From an uncultured Oceanobacter sp. (GTDB taxonomy: Bacteria; Pseudomonadota; Gammaproteobacteria; Pseudomonadales; Oceanobacteraceae), in contig CAJXTI010000016.1 of the NCBI GenBank assembly GCA_913061185.1, positions 1 through 63,028 of the forward strand: a DNA stretch of 63,028 bases. Direction: 5' to 3'. Below the pieces are notes generated by a model. It saw only the letters and a list, made by a program, of their open reading frames with translations. It had not been told where the DNA came from and did no database searches. Each line of letters opens with the position of its first letter. Position 1 is the first letter of the stretch. This document shows, in pieces, positions 25,640 through 35,191 of this stretch. The position numbers and the translations under genes are program-made.

Positions 25640-26479
25640 ATGTCTCGTCCTTCTCCTCGTGAACTGGTAGTTCATTCTACTTTGCGCCTGACGGCTAATA
25701 TGCAGCGGCTGATCTTGACCGGGGAGGCACTGGCCGACTTTCCCGCTGACAGTACGAGCGGATACATCAAGCTGATGTTTGCTACCGATGGTGAGCCGCT
25801 CACCCAAGCGACTGCGGTGGAAGGGCAACGTCCGCTGATGCGAACCTACACTGTCCGGGCATTTGATCCGGAAAAACACTGGTTAAGCGTTGATTTTATG
25901 CTGCATAACCATGGCCCACAGCCAGCTGGACCCGCTGCCAGCTGGGCAGAGAGAGCTCAACCCGGTGACCGTATTCTGGTCGGTGGGCCGGGGCCAACCA
26001 AATTTATTTATGTGGATGCCGACTGGTACTTTCTGGTCGGTGATATGACGGCATTACCTGCGATCAGTTGTAATCTGGAGCAAATGCCTGCCGATGCTCG
26101 TGGTTATGCAGTGATTGAAATTGCCGGGGAAGATGATCGCCAGGCTGTGGTATGTCCGCCAGGGATCGAAGTGATCTGGGTGGTGGATGCCAGCCCTGTG
26201 CCATCTCTGGAACAGGCGGCTGCAACCGCAGAAACCAGTGCTTTACTGCAACAGGTACGAGCGTCCGAGTGGCTGCATGGTGATGTGGCGGTGTGGGCTG
26301 CCTGCGAATTTCACAAGATGCGTGCGTTACGGCAGTATTTCCGTCAGGAGCAAAACACCGGCCGCAAGGAAACCTACATCAGCAGTTATTGGAAACTGGG
26401 TCGTAGCGAAGATGAGCACAAGCTCGATAAACGCGCCGACCAGGAAACCATTGACCAGGAAGCCATTGACGCGCCGTAG
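25640..26479 (+). CDS. Siderophore-interacting protein (ferric-siderophore reductase, ViuB/YqjH-like)
   Basis: The 279-residue flavoprotein has an N-terminal FAD-binding domain (LRLTANMQRLILTGEAL, then RTYTVRAFDPEKHWLSVDF with the RxYTxR flavin motif, about 60-80). The C-terminal NAD(P)H-binding domain has LVGDMTALPAISCNLE (about 135) and WAACEFHKMRALRQYF (about 216), and ends with YISSYWKLGRSEDEH. It releases iron from imported ferric siderophores by reduction in the cytoplasm. ATG 25640 has GGAG nine bases upstream; the frame is open back to 25547 inside the Fur box, which argues against the longer form. The tail contains a small repeat (QETIDQEAID). Confidence 0.9.
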   Translation: MSRPSPRELVVHSTLRLTANMQRLILTGEALADFPADSTSGYIKLMFATDGEPLTQATAVEGQRPLMRTYTVRAFDPEKHWLSVDFMLHNHGPQPAGPAASWAERAQPGDRILVGGPGPTKFIYVDADWYFLVGDMTALPAISCNLEQMPADARGYAVIEIAGEDDRQAVVCPPGIEVIWVVDASPVPSLEQAAATAETSALLQQVRASEWLHGDVAVWAACEFHKMRALRQYFRQEQNTGRKETYISSYWKLGRSEDEHKLDKRADQETIDQEAIDAP

Positions 26480-26497
26480 TCAGGCCAGATTCATCGG

Positions 26498-27085
26498 CTA
26501 ACGGCTGTAATAAAGCGTAAATGCTGCTTTGTCTATGGCGTGGGCATTCAGCATGAATCCGACCAGGGCAGCGCTGGCATCTTCCGGGATATCAAGGCTG
26601 GGCTGGTCGAGAGCAAACAGCGTGAATTGGTAGCGGTGCGGCTGATCTCCGGCCGGAGGGCAGGCACCACCAAAGGCATGGCTGCCGTAATCATTCCGCC
26701 CTTGCTGGGCAGAGGCTGGCAGCAGGATTGAATGTTCAGCACCAGCATCTTCTGCCAGAGCATGGCTGTCAGCGGGCAGATTAAACACCTGCCAGTGCCA
26801 CCAACCCGAGCCGGTCGGGGCATCCGGGTCATAGACGGTGATCGCAAAGCTTTGTGTCGCTTCTGGCGGGTTAAACCATTCCAGTGCTGGCGACACGTTG
26901 TCTCCGGTGCAACCGAAACCTGAATACAGGTTGCGGGTGCTGAGGCGTGATTCTGGCTCGATCGTCGGGCTGCGAAAACCAAAACTGCTGCCATCGGCAT
27001 GAGCTGAGAGCGCGGCTGTCGCGATCCCCAGAACACTGATCGTGACCAGTGCCATTTTCTTGTAGCTGCTGGAGCAAATCGACAT
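26498..27085 (-). CDS. YbhB/YbcL-family PEBP (Raf-kinase-inhibitor-like) protein, exported
   Basis: The 195-residue protein has a signal peptide (about 1-31, ending LSAHA). The PEBP fold shows SPALEWFNPPEATQSFAIT, YDPDAPTGSGWWHWQVFNLP and PHRYQFTLFALD, which carry the ligand pocket residues (DPDAP and GxxHxY-like PxxHRY). The family binds phospholipid- or nucleotide-like ligands; in bacteria the role is unclear. It is convergent with the siderophore-interacting protein gene. Its upstream side is a 312-base region shared with ompA. Confidence 0.85.
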   Translation of the reverse strand: MSICSSSYKKMALVTISVLGIATAALSAHADGSSFGFRSPTIEPESRLSTRNLYSGFGCTGDNVSPALEWFNPPEATQSFAITVYDPDAPTGSGWWHWQVFNLPADSHALAEDAGAEHSILLPASAQQGRNDYGSHAFGGACPPAGDQPHRYQFTLFALDQPSLDIPEDASAALVGFMLNAHAIDKAAFTLYYSR

Positions 27086-27397
27086 GGCTATTCTCTCTCT
27101 TCGTATGCAGAATCCATCGACCGGGTGATTATTTTAGTGTGCCCGTTTTTGTCTGATCCTATGGGATCACGCTTTTGCATCTTATTACGTTGAGTCAGGT
27201 GGGTATAGGCGACTTTTTGAGTGGTAGGCGGATTTTTATACGCTGCTGCTGGATGTATATTGTGCAAATGGTTTGGGTGACCACGACAAATACACATTTT
27301 GCAGGGTTTATTATCGATTCTGCTTGAACTGTCACTCAGGCTTACTAATATGCGCAGCAGATAGAAAAGAGTACACATTGTTCACTTGGAGAAAACT
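27086..27397. promoter_or_regulatory. Divergent promoter region between PEBP and OmpA genes
   Basis: No gene is supported here. A minus-strand frame (27088-27378) has no recognisable product. The region should hold the promoters for both divergent genes; GGAG at about 27388 is the ompA ribosome site. Confidence 0.45.
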
Positions 27398-28495
27398 ATG
27401 TTGACCAAACCATTATTGGTAGCCATGGCAGTTGCGACCGCAGCAATGGCACACGCCGACAAGGATATGTATGTAACCGCTGGTACCGGATTCGTCGAAA
27501 ACGAGATTTATGACGATTTCAAGCTCACCAGCGGCGACTCCATTAACGATTCCTGGACCATGGAATTGTCACTGGGTTATATGGTATTGCCTGCATTGGC
27601 AGTCGAGGCGTCTGTTACCTTACCATCTTTCCTGCAGGGCGATATGAAGCCGGAAGTGACTCAGTACCAGCTGAAAGGTTTGTACTTTTTTGGGGAGCGC
27701 GCTCTGAAGCCTTACCTGACGGCAGGTTACGGTATCGAAACCTTTGATGTGCCTCAAGATTCTGCCTTTGACGAAAAAACGCACGTTTTGACTTGGGGTG
27801 CGGGCTTGCAGTACGACTTGAGAGAAGATCTGTTCGGTCGCGCGGAACTGCATGTTGATGAAATGAGCGACGAAAGTAACGAACACGGTGTGTTTATGCT
27901 GGAAGTTGGCTATCGCTTTGGCAATGACAGTGGTACTACCGTTACTCGTGTCAAGGAAACAACCAAGGAAGCCTACGAACCGGTTAAACAGAAGGTTGCT
28001 GAAGTCAAGGCACCGGTTAAGGAAAAAGTTGCGCCAGTAATTGCCCCTGTTGTTGTGCAGAAACCTGCTGACAGCGATGGCGATGGCGTTCCAGACGTCA
28101 AAGATCAGTGCCAGGCAACGATTACTGGTGCCAAGGTGAATGCGAAAGGTTGTGCTGTGTTTGAAGGCAAGCTGAGTGGCGTTAACTTTGAAAGCGGCAG
28201 CGCCCGTCTGACCGCTAACGCCAGTACTATTCTGGATAATGCTGCAGCTGAATTACGCAAGTACCCGGATGCAATGATCGAAATTGCCGCTTTCACAGAT
28301 AGCCAGGGTGCAGAAGCTTTCAATCTGCGTCTGAGCCAGCAGCGTGCTGATTCTGTACGTAATTACCTGATTGGCAAAGGCTTGGCCGCAGGTCAGTTGA
28401 CTGCGCGTGGTTATGGTGAAGCCAGCCCTGTCGCATCGAACGAAACCGCTACAGGTCGCGCAGAAAACCGTCGTGTTGAGCTGAGCGTCAAATAA
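27398..28495 (+). CDS. OmpA-family outer-membrane protein
   Basis: The 365-residue protein has a signal peptide ending AMAHA. An N-terminal OmpA-type beta-barrel (about 22-180, ending LEVGYRFGND) is followed by a Lys/Pro/Val-rich linker with short repeats (KQKVAEVKAPVKEKVAPV). A calcium-binding TSP3-like segment DSDGDGVPDVKDQC comes next, then a C-terminal OmpA peptidoglycan-binding domain (NFESGSARLT, then LSQQRADSVRNYLI and GRAENRRVELSVK). The barrel sits in the outer membrane and the C-domain clamps the peptidoglycan. ATG 27398 has GGAG. A terminator follows, so it is monocistronic. Confidence 0.9.
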   Translation: MLTKPLLVAMAVATAAMAHADKDMYVTAGTGFVENEIYDDFKLTSGDSINDSWTMELSLGYMVLPALAVEASVTLPSFLQGDMKPEVTQYQLKGLYFFGERALKPYLTAGYGIETFDVPQDSAFDEKTHVLTWGAGLQYDLREDLFGRAELHVDEMSDESNEHGVFMLEVGYRFGNDSGTTVTRVKETTKEAYEPVKQKVAEVKAPVKEKVAPVIAPVVVQKPADSDGDGVPDVKDQCQATITGAKVNAKGCAVFEGKLSGVNFESGSARLTANASTILDNAAAELRKYPDAMIEIAAFTDSQGAEAFNLRLSQQRADSVRNYLIGKGLAAGQLTARGYGEASPVASNETATGRAENRRVELSVK

Positions 28496-28504
28496 GCCCT
28501 GCCG

Positions 28505-28546
28505 CGCCAGTGGTCTTTTACCACTGGTGCTTGTCTGTTTTTTTGG
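28505..28546 (+). terminator. Intrinsic terminator of the ompA-like gene
   Basis: CCAGTGGT pairs with ACCACTGG around a five-base loop (28507-28527). A T-rich tract with seven consecutive T follows about ten bases later. Confidence 0.75.
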
Positions 28547-28766
28547 TGGTCAGGCCCCCTGGCTGCCAATTTATCCAGAAATCCCTTTATTTCTACCCGA
28601 CCGACAGGTAGCGGTTTCTTACTTCCGTTGTACTGATTATCATCTGCTACTTCGGTAGTGGGCATTGTGGGCCAGTGTTGATAAAAACATTGACCATGCT
28701 GGATCCTATACGCATTCTTTGCGGCGCCCGAAAACCGGATAAAACAATAACAAGACGGGGGTGACC

Positions 28767-29303
28767 ATGTCCGAAATTGCCGTTCAGCTGGCAGGCTCAG
28801 AGCTCTGGCTGCTGGAACAGGTTCAGTTTTGCTTGCAACATGAACTCAATGCTTCACTGCAAACGTCCCATTATCTCGAAATCATCGTCGCAGGTGGTGC
28901 CCGACGGTTTGTTGAGTGTGAAATTCCCGAGTGTATTACCCGCCATTACCGTCAGGCCAGTAGTTTCAGACATTGCAGCTTGTCTGCCGATGACCCATTG
29001 GTGGTGCGTGCGCTGGCCGGTCAACCGGTCAGTGAGTTACTTTGGCGCTGTGCCTGGCAAGCCTGGAATGGCGATGTGCTTCCGGGCGGCAGTTTTAATC
29101 GTCGTGGCCGTTTGCGGGCTTTGCCAGCTGAACATCTACTGGTCGAAGGGCTGACTGCGGAAAGAGAGTTGATACAGCAACTGGCGAAGTTGTTGTATCG
29201 GCAGGCGCTGACGTCCCGGCAGCTGGCCGACTTGTCTGGCGCGCCTGAAGCATTGGCGGAACGATTTTTTGCAACGGCAGAGTGTGCAGGCTTACTCGAA
29301 TAA
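28767..29303 (+). CDS. Hypothetical protein
   Basis: The 178-residue protein is not recognised. It has no signal peptide or membrane segment. The first half is acidic/aromatic with a Cys-rich stretch; the second is helical with a C-terminal part (LTSRQLADLSGAPEALAERFF) that resembles a small helix-turn-helix. ATG 28767 is preferred to GTG 28761 because of the upstream GGGGGTG. It begins a run of three poorly known genes up to 31501. Confidence 0.5.
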   Translation: MSEIAVQLAGSELWLLEQVQFCLQHELNASLQTSHYLEIIVAGGARRFVECEIPECITRHYRQASSFRHCSLSADDPLVVRALAGQPVSELLWRCAWQAWNGDVLPGGSFNRRGRLRALPAEHLLVEGLTAERELIQQLAKLLYRQALTSRQLADLSGAPEALAERFFATAECAGLLE

Positions 29304-29628
29304 ACCACATTTATAGGGTTGACGTGCTATCACCAGGCTTCAACCCGTTTGCTGCTGCTCGGAATTCTCTCAACGTCAGGCTGTCTGGTTCACCTTGGTG
29401 GCCAGACGCTTCCCTTTGGTTGTATCTCTTGTTCTCCGTTAAATTTGGTTTTACTGAGTGCCTGTTGTGGCAGTTGTGGCAGTTGGTGGGCTGTGCCTGC
29501 ATCTATGCTTATTTTGACAACGGCTGCCGACAATACCGGTAGGGTGGAGGCGATGGATTTGTTAGCATCCGCTGCAGGGTATCGGGTTAATGTTCAGATG
29601 GTTGGAAGCAGCTCAACGGGAGTAGCAA
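29304..29628. other. Region without a convincing gene
   Basis: A plus-strand frame from TTG 29319 to 29645 would encode about 108 residues with a hydrophobic, Cys-rich start (STSGC could mimic a lipobox), but it lacks a good start and ribosome site and overlaps the next gene. It is more likely non-coding or a decayed gene. GGGAG near 29617 serves the GTG at 29629. Confidence 0.35.
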
Positions 29629-30072
29629 GTGCAGGTGATGGTTAACTATTCAGAGCGTATAGCATCGATTCTGGCTCTGATCTTCGTACTGGCAGGCATT
29701 GCGCCCTTGACCGGTTGTATGACAACAACGGTCACCAGCCGATCCGGGTTTGAAGTGCCGACGGAGGCACCGAAAACACGAGGTGTCACCCGCCTGATCT
29801 TTGCGGGTGACATTCAGCCTGTGGTTCGTATATCGCCTCATTATCCTGACAAGGAGTTCAAGCGGGAGCGGGAAGGAACGGTGGTGATTGAGTTCACGAT
29901 TCTGGCGACAGGACAGATTGGCCAGTTACGACTGATTGAGTCCAGCGGCGAGGATTTTGCGCAAGCGGCGGGAATGGCCATGCGTGGTGTGCTGTTTCAG
30001 CCGGGATATGCTGGTCAAACGCTGAGGGTCGAGGCCCAGTTTCTGATCCTTCGTGCTGGCGCTTCGGGCTAG
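29629..30072 (+). CDS. TonB-C-domain lipoprotein
   Basis: The 147-residue product has a signal peptide with lipobox LTGC at about residue 30, then a TonB C-terminal-like domain: IQPVVRISPHYPDKEFKRER, GTVVIEFTILATGQIGQLRL and ESSGEDFAQAAGMAMRGVLF. The fold is that of energy-transducer C-domains, but the protein lacks the TonB transmembrane helix and Pro-rich spacer, so it cannot span to ExbBD. Such isolated domains occur in envelope proteins. Start GTG 29629 is supported by GGGAG; ATG 29638 is possible. The next gene starts 4 bases after its stop, implying co-translation. Confidence 0.65.
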   Translation: MQVMVNYSERIASILALIFVLAGIAPLTGCMTTTVTSRSGFEVPTEAPKTRGVTRLIFAGDIQPVVRISPHYPDKEFKREREGTVVIEFTILATGQIGQLRLIESSGEDFAQAAGMAMRGVLFQPGYAGQTLRVEAQFLILRAGASG

Positions 30073-30076
30073 CGTT

Positions 30077-31501
30077 ATGGGGATGCTTTTTTGCCGCGAT
30101 GTTGAAACCAAAGGGTACTGCCAGGCACGGTCTGCTCTCGTTGGCTTGTTATTGTCGTTCTGTTGCGTATTGCCGTCTTATGCGGCTGAGCCGGTCAGAC
30201 CGCTGGGTGCTGATCAATTGCGGGTGTTGACGGATGAGTTGCTGGTGTTGCTGTATCAAAGGCAAGCCGGGCTTTTGGAGCAGCCGGCTGCCCGTTTGTT
30301 GGCGCAAGATCCACGACTAACACCAGCTCAACAGCGTTTGGCACGATACGCGCGAGTCCGTTTTTTGCTGGCGCAAGGACAACCTGAGAGCCTCAGTGAA
30401 GCCATGGATTTGTCGGCCCGGATCGATATCGTGCGCAGTGATCGCTCTGCGGGTGTCACGCTGCCTGAGGTCGGTTTGCTGGCCCGGCTGGAGGTTATTC
30501 TGGCGGCCAGAAGGTTGGGCGTGAAGCCGGAATTGCTGGTGTTCTTACTGCAAACACTACAGCAGGAGGTGGCTGATTCGAGAGTGCTGCTGGATCCAGA
30601 GTCGGCACGTCTGATGGCGTCGGTGCAGCTGATGGTATGGATGACACAGTGGCAGGCGGGCGCAGGTGACGATATGCCACAACTGTCGAGATGGATAACA
30701 CTGGATTCGCCCTGGTATGCCACTGCCCTGGTGCTGCAAGGGGTTAAGGTCTTGTTACCCGTCACCAACGGATCGACGCTCTGGTTGCATTCGTTGCCTG
30801 TGGCAGTTGCCGGGGTAGCCGTATACCCCGGCAGGCTTGACCTGTTCCGGCTGGAGCAGGCGATGCTGCAATTGCAGGTACTGGATGCCATGGGAGCAGT
30901 CTCAATACGATCCTTGTTTTTACAGAATCTGTATCAGGGTTTGCAACAACATATCGGTGCAATACGCCAGTGGCAGCATCCCGAGCGACTGGATCAGCTG
31001 TTGGCACATTGGCTGAGGCCGGTAATGATGCCCGATGCCGCAGAACCGGATGACCGCTTCAGGGCGTTTGTGGGGTGTCCTCTTGCTGGAGCGTTGACGG
31101 ATGACATGGACGTTGCGGCGCGTTGCCAGCCGCTGTCTCTCAGTTATTTGCATCCGGCCATTCGCTCGCGTTCGTTACGTGTTGCCTGGGTTGACCGTCA
31201 GGAATCACTGGCGTTACTGGCGCGCCTCAACAGCTTGCAGGCCGATTTGCTGCTGCTGGAGCAGTCGAGTATGCCCGATGCACGTTTGTTAACGGCGGAC
31301 GTGTCCGAGTCAGCAGAAGCACCAGCGTCGGAAGATTTACTGCGCGGCAGGCAGGCGGCTTATGATACCCAGGCGAATTATTATTATCAGTTGGCGCAGC
31401 GCCATGTATACCTGAGTTTGCTGGTGTATCTGGCGCAAGAGCGTCAACGGCTGACCAGCTACTTGAGTATTGTGCACGAGCAGCTGGTCGAGCTGGATTA
31501 G
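30077..31501 (+). CDS. Exported hypothetical protein, mostly helical
   Basis: The 474-residue protein from ATG 30077 is not recognised. It has a signal peptide (hydrophobic core LVGLLLSFCCVLPSYA, cleavage near YAAEP). The rest is rich in Leu, Ala, Gln and Arg, with helix-pair character as in TPR/Sel1-type or TonB-partner proteins (RLARYARVRFLLAQGQPESL). Two short Cys-containing segments occur (VGCPLAGAL, DVAARCQPLS). The gene is tightly linked to the TonB-C lipoprotein, so the two probably act together in the envelope. It ends four bases into the convergent MaoC gene. Confidence 0.5.
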   Translation: MGMLFCRDVETKGYCQARSALVGLLLSFCCVLPSYAAEPVRPLGADQLRVLTDELLVLLYQRQAGLLEQPAARLLAQDPRLTPAQQRLARYARVRFLLAQGQPESLSEAMDLSARIDIVRSDRSAGVTLPEVGLLARLEVILAARRLGVKPELLVFLLQTLQQEVADSRVLLDPESARLMASVQLMVWMTQWQAGAGDDMPQLSRWITLDSPWYATALVLQGVKVLLPVTNGSTLWLHSLPVAVAGVAVYPGRLDLFRLEQAMLQLQVLDAMGAVSIRSLFLQNLYQGLQQHIGAIRQWQHPERLDQLLAHWLRPVMMPDAAEPDDRFRAFVGCPLAGALTDDMDVAARCQPLSLSYLHPAIRSRSLRVAWVDRQESLALLARLNSLQADLLLLEQSSMPDARLLTADVSESAEAPASEDLLRGRQAAYDTQANYYYQLAQRHVYLSLLVYLAQERQRLTSYLSIVHEQLVELD

Positions 31502-31971
31502 CCCAGGCTGATTTCTGTCAGCTCGGGCATGTCTATGGTCAGTTTTTCAGCGGGAGCAATCACGATGGCTTCACCAGTGACGACAGCTTTGCCATTCTGG
31601 TTGGTGATTGTGGTATCGAGAATCACTTCCTGCTTGCGATCACGCTTTTCTGTGACCGTCAGGGTAACGGTGACGGTGTCACCAATCATGATCGGCCGTT
31701 TGAACTGGACGTTTTGTCCCATATAAATTGTGCCTGGCCCAGGCAATTCCATTGCCAGTGCTGCAGAAATCAATGCGCCAGAGTACATGCCATGGGCAAT
31801 CTGACCCTTGAATTGGGTGGTGGCGGCGTAAGCCGGGTCAAGGTGCAAAGGGTTGTGATCACCGGATACCATGGCAAACAGCTTCAGGTCGCGTTCGTTA
31901 ATGGTGTGTGTGCGTTGACAGCTATCGCCGATATTCAGTTCGTCATAGGTGCGATTGGTAATGGTTTCCAT
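31498..31971 (-). CDS. MaoC-like (R)-specific enoyl-CoA hydratase
   Basis: The 157-residue hot-dog-fold protein has the hydratase-2 motif VSGDHNPLHLDPAYA (about 35-49), with the catalytic Asp and His, and FKGQIAHGMYSGALIS. PhaJ-type enzymes convert 2-enoyl-CoA from beta-oxidation into (R)-3-hydroxyacyl-CoA, often for polyhydroxyalkanoate synthesis. No PHA genes are adjacent, but fadD is about 1.4 kb away. The start ATG 31971 is clear and the length is normal. Confidence 0.85.
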   Translation of the reverse strand: METITNRTYDELNIGDSCQRTHTINERDLKLFAMVSGDHNPLHLDPAYAATTQFKGQIAHGMYSGALISAALAMELPGPGTIYMGQNVQFKRPIMIGDTVTVTLTVTEKRDRKQEVILDTTITNQNGKAVVTGEAIVIAPAEKLTIDMPELTEISLG

Positions 31972-32071
31972 AGAATCAATCCGATGTCAGAGTGAGGATT
32001 ATATAGCCAGGCTGGCCGTGGGATGGCGCGAGTGTAGCGCGAATTTGAACCGTTCATGTGTCATTCATAAG

Positions 32072-33079
32072 TCATGTGTGTCGTTGTTGACCAGAATCAC
32101 CTTTCAAGGCAGATCTTGTCCTTGTGGCGTGGGTGAGCGTTGTGTTTAACCATTTCAGCAGGTCAGACCGTACTTGATCTGCATTGGTTTCGTTAAACAT
32201 CTCATGACGCCCGCCAGGGTACAGCAGCGTTGTGACCTGGTCGTGACCGGTACGGCGCAAGGCGTTATCGAGCGCCCGCACCCCGCGACCGTATTGGCCG
32301 ACGGGATCCTGGTCTCCGGATAACAATAAAATGGGCAGGTTGTGGGAGATGGTGGTAAAGGCATCTTCTTTGGCGATGTTTCCCAGGGCCGCAAAAAAGT
32401 TCTGCCAGAATTCGGCGCTGCAATCAAATCCGCACAGAGGGTCTGCTCGGTATTGCTGGCGTATGGTTGCATCACGGGTAAGCCAGTCCCAGGTACCGGA
32501 GGCTTGTTTGATACGCTGGTTGTACCCGGCAAATGCCAACCTGCTGAGCAGGGCAGAGGGCGCTTGATCCGCTCCACAGCGCGCTACCATATGAGCGACG
32601 ATTTGGCCAAACTGGCATAACCAGCGTGGTTGATAGCCACTGCCTGAAAGTATCACACCTGCCAGCTCATCAGGATGTTGCATTATTTCGGTCAGGGCGA
32701 CAAAAGATCCCATTGAATGGCCGAGTACAATAATCGGTACGGCCGTTTTAATTTGCAGCAGGGCTGTTTGGCGGGCACTTCTTGCGTCATTGACCAGTTG
32801 CTGCCAGCCGTTTTCTGGGTGGGTGCTTTGGTAGGGAATATGGCCGATTGGCTGGCGTTCCCCATGACCTTGGTGATTGTGTACCAGTACGGCGTAGCCA
32901 GCTGCTGATAAGTTATCGATCAGTGGCTGATAGCGGCGCCAGTGTTCAGCCATACCGTGGTATATCTGAATCAGTGCCACAGGTTCTGCAGTTGGCATAA
33001 ACAGTGAAGCATTAAATACCTGGCCACCATCACTGGCTATACTCAGGGAGTGGATGGATGGGCCACTGGCATGATTCAT
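32072..33079 (-). CDS. Alpha/beta hydrolase, lysophospholipase/monoacylglycerol-lipase type
   Basis: The 335-residue protein has the nucleophile elbow VLGHSMGSF (about 116-124), an oxyanion-side segment VLVHNHQGHGERQ (about 64) and Asp and His of the triad in LLSGDQDPVGQYG and PGGRHEMFNE near the C-terminus. These are the marks of the Hydrolase_4 (PldB/MGL) family, which cleaves monoacylglycerols or lysophospholipids. ATG 33079 with AAGGAA is preferred to the longer in-frame ATG at 33103. Its neighbour fadD, divergent, would activate the fatty acids it releases. Confidence 0.85.
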   Translation of the reverse strand: MNHASGPSIHSLSIASDGGQVFNASLFMPTAEPVALIQIYHGMAEHWRRYQPLIDNLSAAGYAVLVHNHQGHGERQPIGHIPYQSTHPENGWQQLVNDARSARQTALLQIKTAVPIIVLGHSMGSFVALTEIMQHPDELAGVILSGSGYQPRWLCQFGQIVAHMVARCGADQAPSALLSRLAFAGYNQRIKQASGTWDWLTRDATIRQQYRADPLCGFDCSAEFWQNFFAALGNIAKEDAFTTISHNLPILLLSGDQDPVGQYGRGVRALDNALRRTGHDQVTTLLYPGGRHEMFNETNADQVRSDLLKWLNTTLTHATRTRSALKGDSGQQRHT

Positions 33080-33381
33080 GGGACGTTCCTTTTCTGTCTG
33101 CATTGGGCAGTGGCTGTGTGGAGGAAATACAGGTTGGTGTGCTGAGTGTCTGTTTTTTGCTGGCTTTTCGCTATCTTGCTGTCTGCTGAATAATGAAATT
33201 TGTCAGAGTGATGGCGTTTTAGGAAACAGTTTTTTGCCTGAATTTCAAAAGATGGTTACACTTCCTGGCTCTGGCTCAACAGTCACTCGTGACCCGCTAC
33301 GGAAAAGGGGTCACTGCAGCGGACTGTATGAGCAGACGCGACGTATAAGAATAACCAATGTTGGGGTGTAAAGGGGGCGGT

Positions 33382-35082
33382 ATGAACGAGCAGTTCTTCC
33401 AGGAACGCTATCCGGAAAATTATCCAGGCACTATTGATGCCGACAAGTACCATTCAGTCATCGAGCTATTCGATCGCTTTGTGAAAAAATTTGCTACGCG
33501 TCCCGCCTTTGTTTGTCTTGGGCATACGCTGAGCTACAACGATCTGGATGTGCTGAGTGCCCGATTTGCCAGCTATCTGCAACATGATCTGGGTTTGCAG
33601 CCTGGCGATCGGATTGCCATCCAGTTACCCAATATTTTGCAGTATCCGATCGTGGTGTTTGGAGCCATGCGTGCCGGGCTGATCGTGGTTAATACCAATC
33701 CCCTCTACACCGAGCGGGAAATGGAACACCAGTTTAATGACTCGGGTGCCAAAGCGCTGGTGGTGCTGGCCAATATGGCCGAAAAAGCGGAGAAAGTGCT
33801 CGGCCGTACCGGTATCAAGCACGTGGTGGTGACGGAAGTGGCAGATCTGCATCCGGGACTGAAGCGGTTGCTGATCAACAGCGTGGTGAAATACGTCAAA
33901 AAACAGGTGCCTGATTATCATATGCCCGCTGCTATATCGCTACGGCAGGCGTTGGCCAAGGGCTCCAGGCGTCCCTTTCGACCATGCCCTGCCTCTGGTA
34001 ACGATGTTGCAGTACTGCAGTACACCGGTGGCACCACCGGGATTGCCAAGGGAGCGATGCTGACCCACCGTAATCTGATTGCCAATATGTTGCAGTGTCA
34101 TGGCCTGTTTGTCATGGCACTGGATGAGGGAGTGGAAAGCGTGGTGGCTCCTTTGCCGCTGTATCATATTTATGCTTTTACGGTGCATTGTATGGTGCTG
34201 CTGGAGACCGGGAACTGTTCCGTACTGATTCCCAATCCGAGGGATATTCCCGGATTTATCAAAACCTTGCAGCAAAACCCTTTTTCGGCGTTTGTTGGCC
34301 TGAATACCTTGTTTGTTGCCCTGTGTCACCAGGACAGTTTCCGGGCGCTGGATTTTTCCGGTCTCAAATTGACGATTTCCGGTGGTATGGCATTGACATC
34401 GGCGGCGGCTGAACTCTGGAAAGAGGTCACTGGTGGAGACATTGCAGAGGGGTATGGCATGACGGAGACCTCTCCGGTGGTATCGTTTAATCCGCCCGGA
34501 CATATTCAGCTGGGCAGTATTGGTATGCCGGTATCGAGCACACTCTGTATTACCGTGGATGATGAGGGCAACGAATTGCCGTTGGGCGAACCGGGGGAGT
34601 TGTGCGTCAAGGGGCCGCAGGTGATGAAAGGCTACTGGAAGCGTGAAGCAGCTACCGATGAATCATTCCTGCCGGGTGCGGATGGCTTGCCTGCTCGTGA
34701 ATGGCTGCGAACCGGGGATATCGCAGTTATTCAGGACGATGGCTACATGCGTATCGTCGACCGCAAGAAAGACATGATTATCGTCTCCGGTTTTAACGTT
34801 TATCCAAACGAGGTTGAGGATGTGATTGCGGCTCATCCTGAAGTGATGGAAGTCGCCGCCATTGGCATTCCCGATCTGAAAAGCTCTGAAGCAGTGAAGG
34901 TGTTTATTGTGGCGAAGTCCGAGCTTACGGATGCCGATATTCGACACTGGTGCAAAGAGCGGCTGACCAATTACAAGGTCCCGAAGCATGTCGAGTTTCG
35001 CACCGAGTTACCGAAAACCAATGTTGGCAAAATTCTCCGGCGCGAACTGAGAGCGGAAGAGCTTGCCAAGGACAGTGAATAA
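33382..35082 (+). CDS. fadD: Long-chain fatty-acid-CoA ligase
   Basis: The 566-residue acyl-CoA synthetase joins free fatty acids to CoA through an acyl-AMP. The AMP-binding P-loop is YTGGTTGIAKGAMLTHRN (about 215), motif II is GYGMTETSP (about 362), and the C-terminal hinge and catalytic Lys region are TGDIAVIQDDGYMRIVDRKK (about 448) and KTNVGKILRRELR (about 545). The N-terminal half closely resembles Pseudomonas FadD (for example GLIVVNTNPLYTEREMEH). ATG 33382 has GGGGGCGG upstream. It faces away from the hydrolase gene across about 300 bases. Confidence 0.9.
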   Translation: MNEQFFQERYPENYPGTIDADKYHSVIELFDRFVKKFATRPAFVCLGHTLSYNDLDVLSARFASYLQHDLGLQPGDRIAIQLPNILQYPIVVFGAMRAGLIVVNTNPLYTEREMEHQFNDSGAKALVVLANMAEKAEKVLGRTGIKHVVVTEVADLHPGLKRLLINSVVKYVKKQVPDYHMPAAISLRQALAKGSRRPFRPCPASGNDVAVLQYTGGTTGIAKGAMLTHRNLIANMLQCHGLFVMALDEGVESVVAPLPLYHIYAFTVHCMVLLETGNCSVLIPNPRDIPGFIKTLQQNPFSAFVGLNTLFVALCHQDSFRALDFSGLKLTISGGMALTSAAAELWKEVTGGDIAEGYGMTETSPVVSFNPPGHIQLGSIGMPVSSTLCITVDDEGNELPLGEPGELCVKGPQVMKGYWKREAATDESFLPGADGLPAREWLRTGDIAVIQDDGYMRIVDRKKDMIIVSGFNVYPNEVEDVIAAHPEVMEVAAIGIPDLKSSEAVKVFIVAKSELTDADIRHWCKERLTNYKVPKHVEFRTELPKTNVGKILRRELRAEELAKDSE

Positions 35083-35191
35083 TAATCTGAATCTGGGGGT
35101 TGTTAAACCGTAGTACCAAATACGCAGGACTGAGTTTGGCCTCTGTCCTGCGCCGCTTACGGCTCCGGCAGAGATCCTTGTTAACGGATTA

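Noticed and set aside
35110..35160. Terminator after fadD
   Set aside because: An 8-bp CGCAGGAC / GTCCTGCG stem is present, but no U-tract follows, so it is not called.
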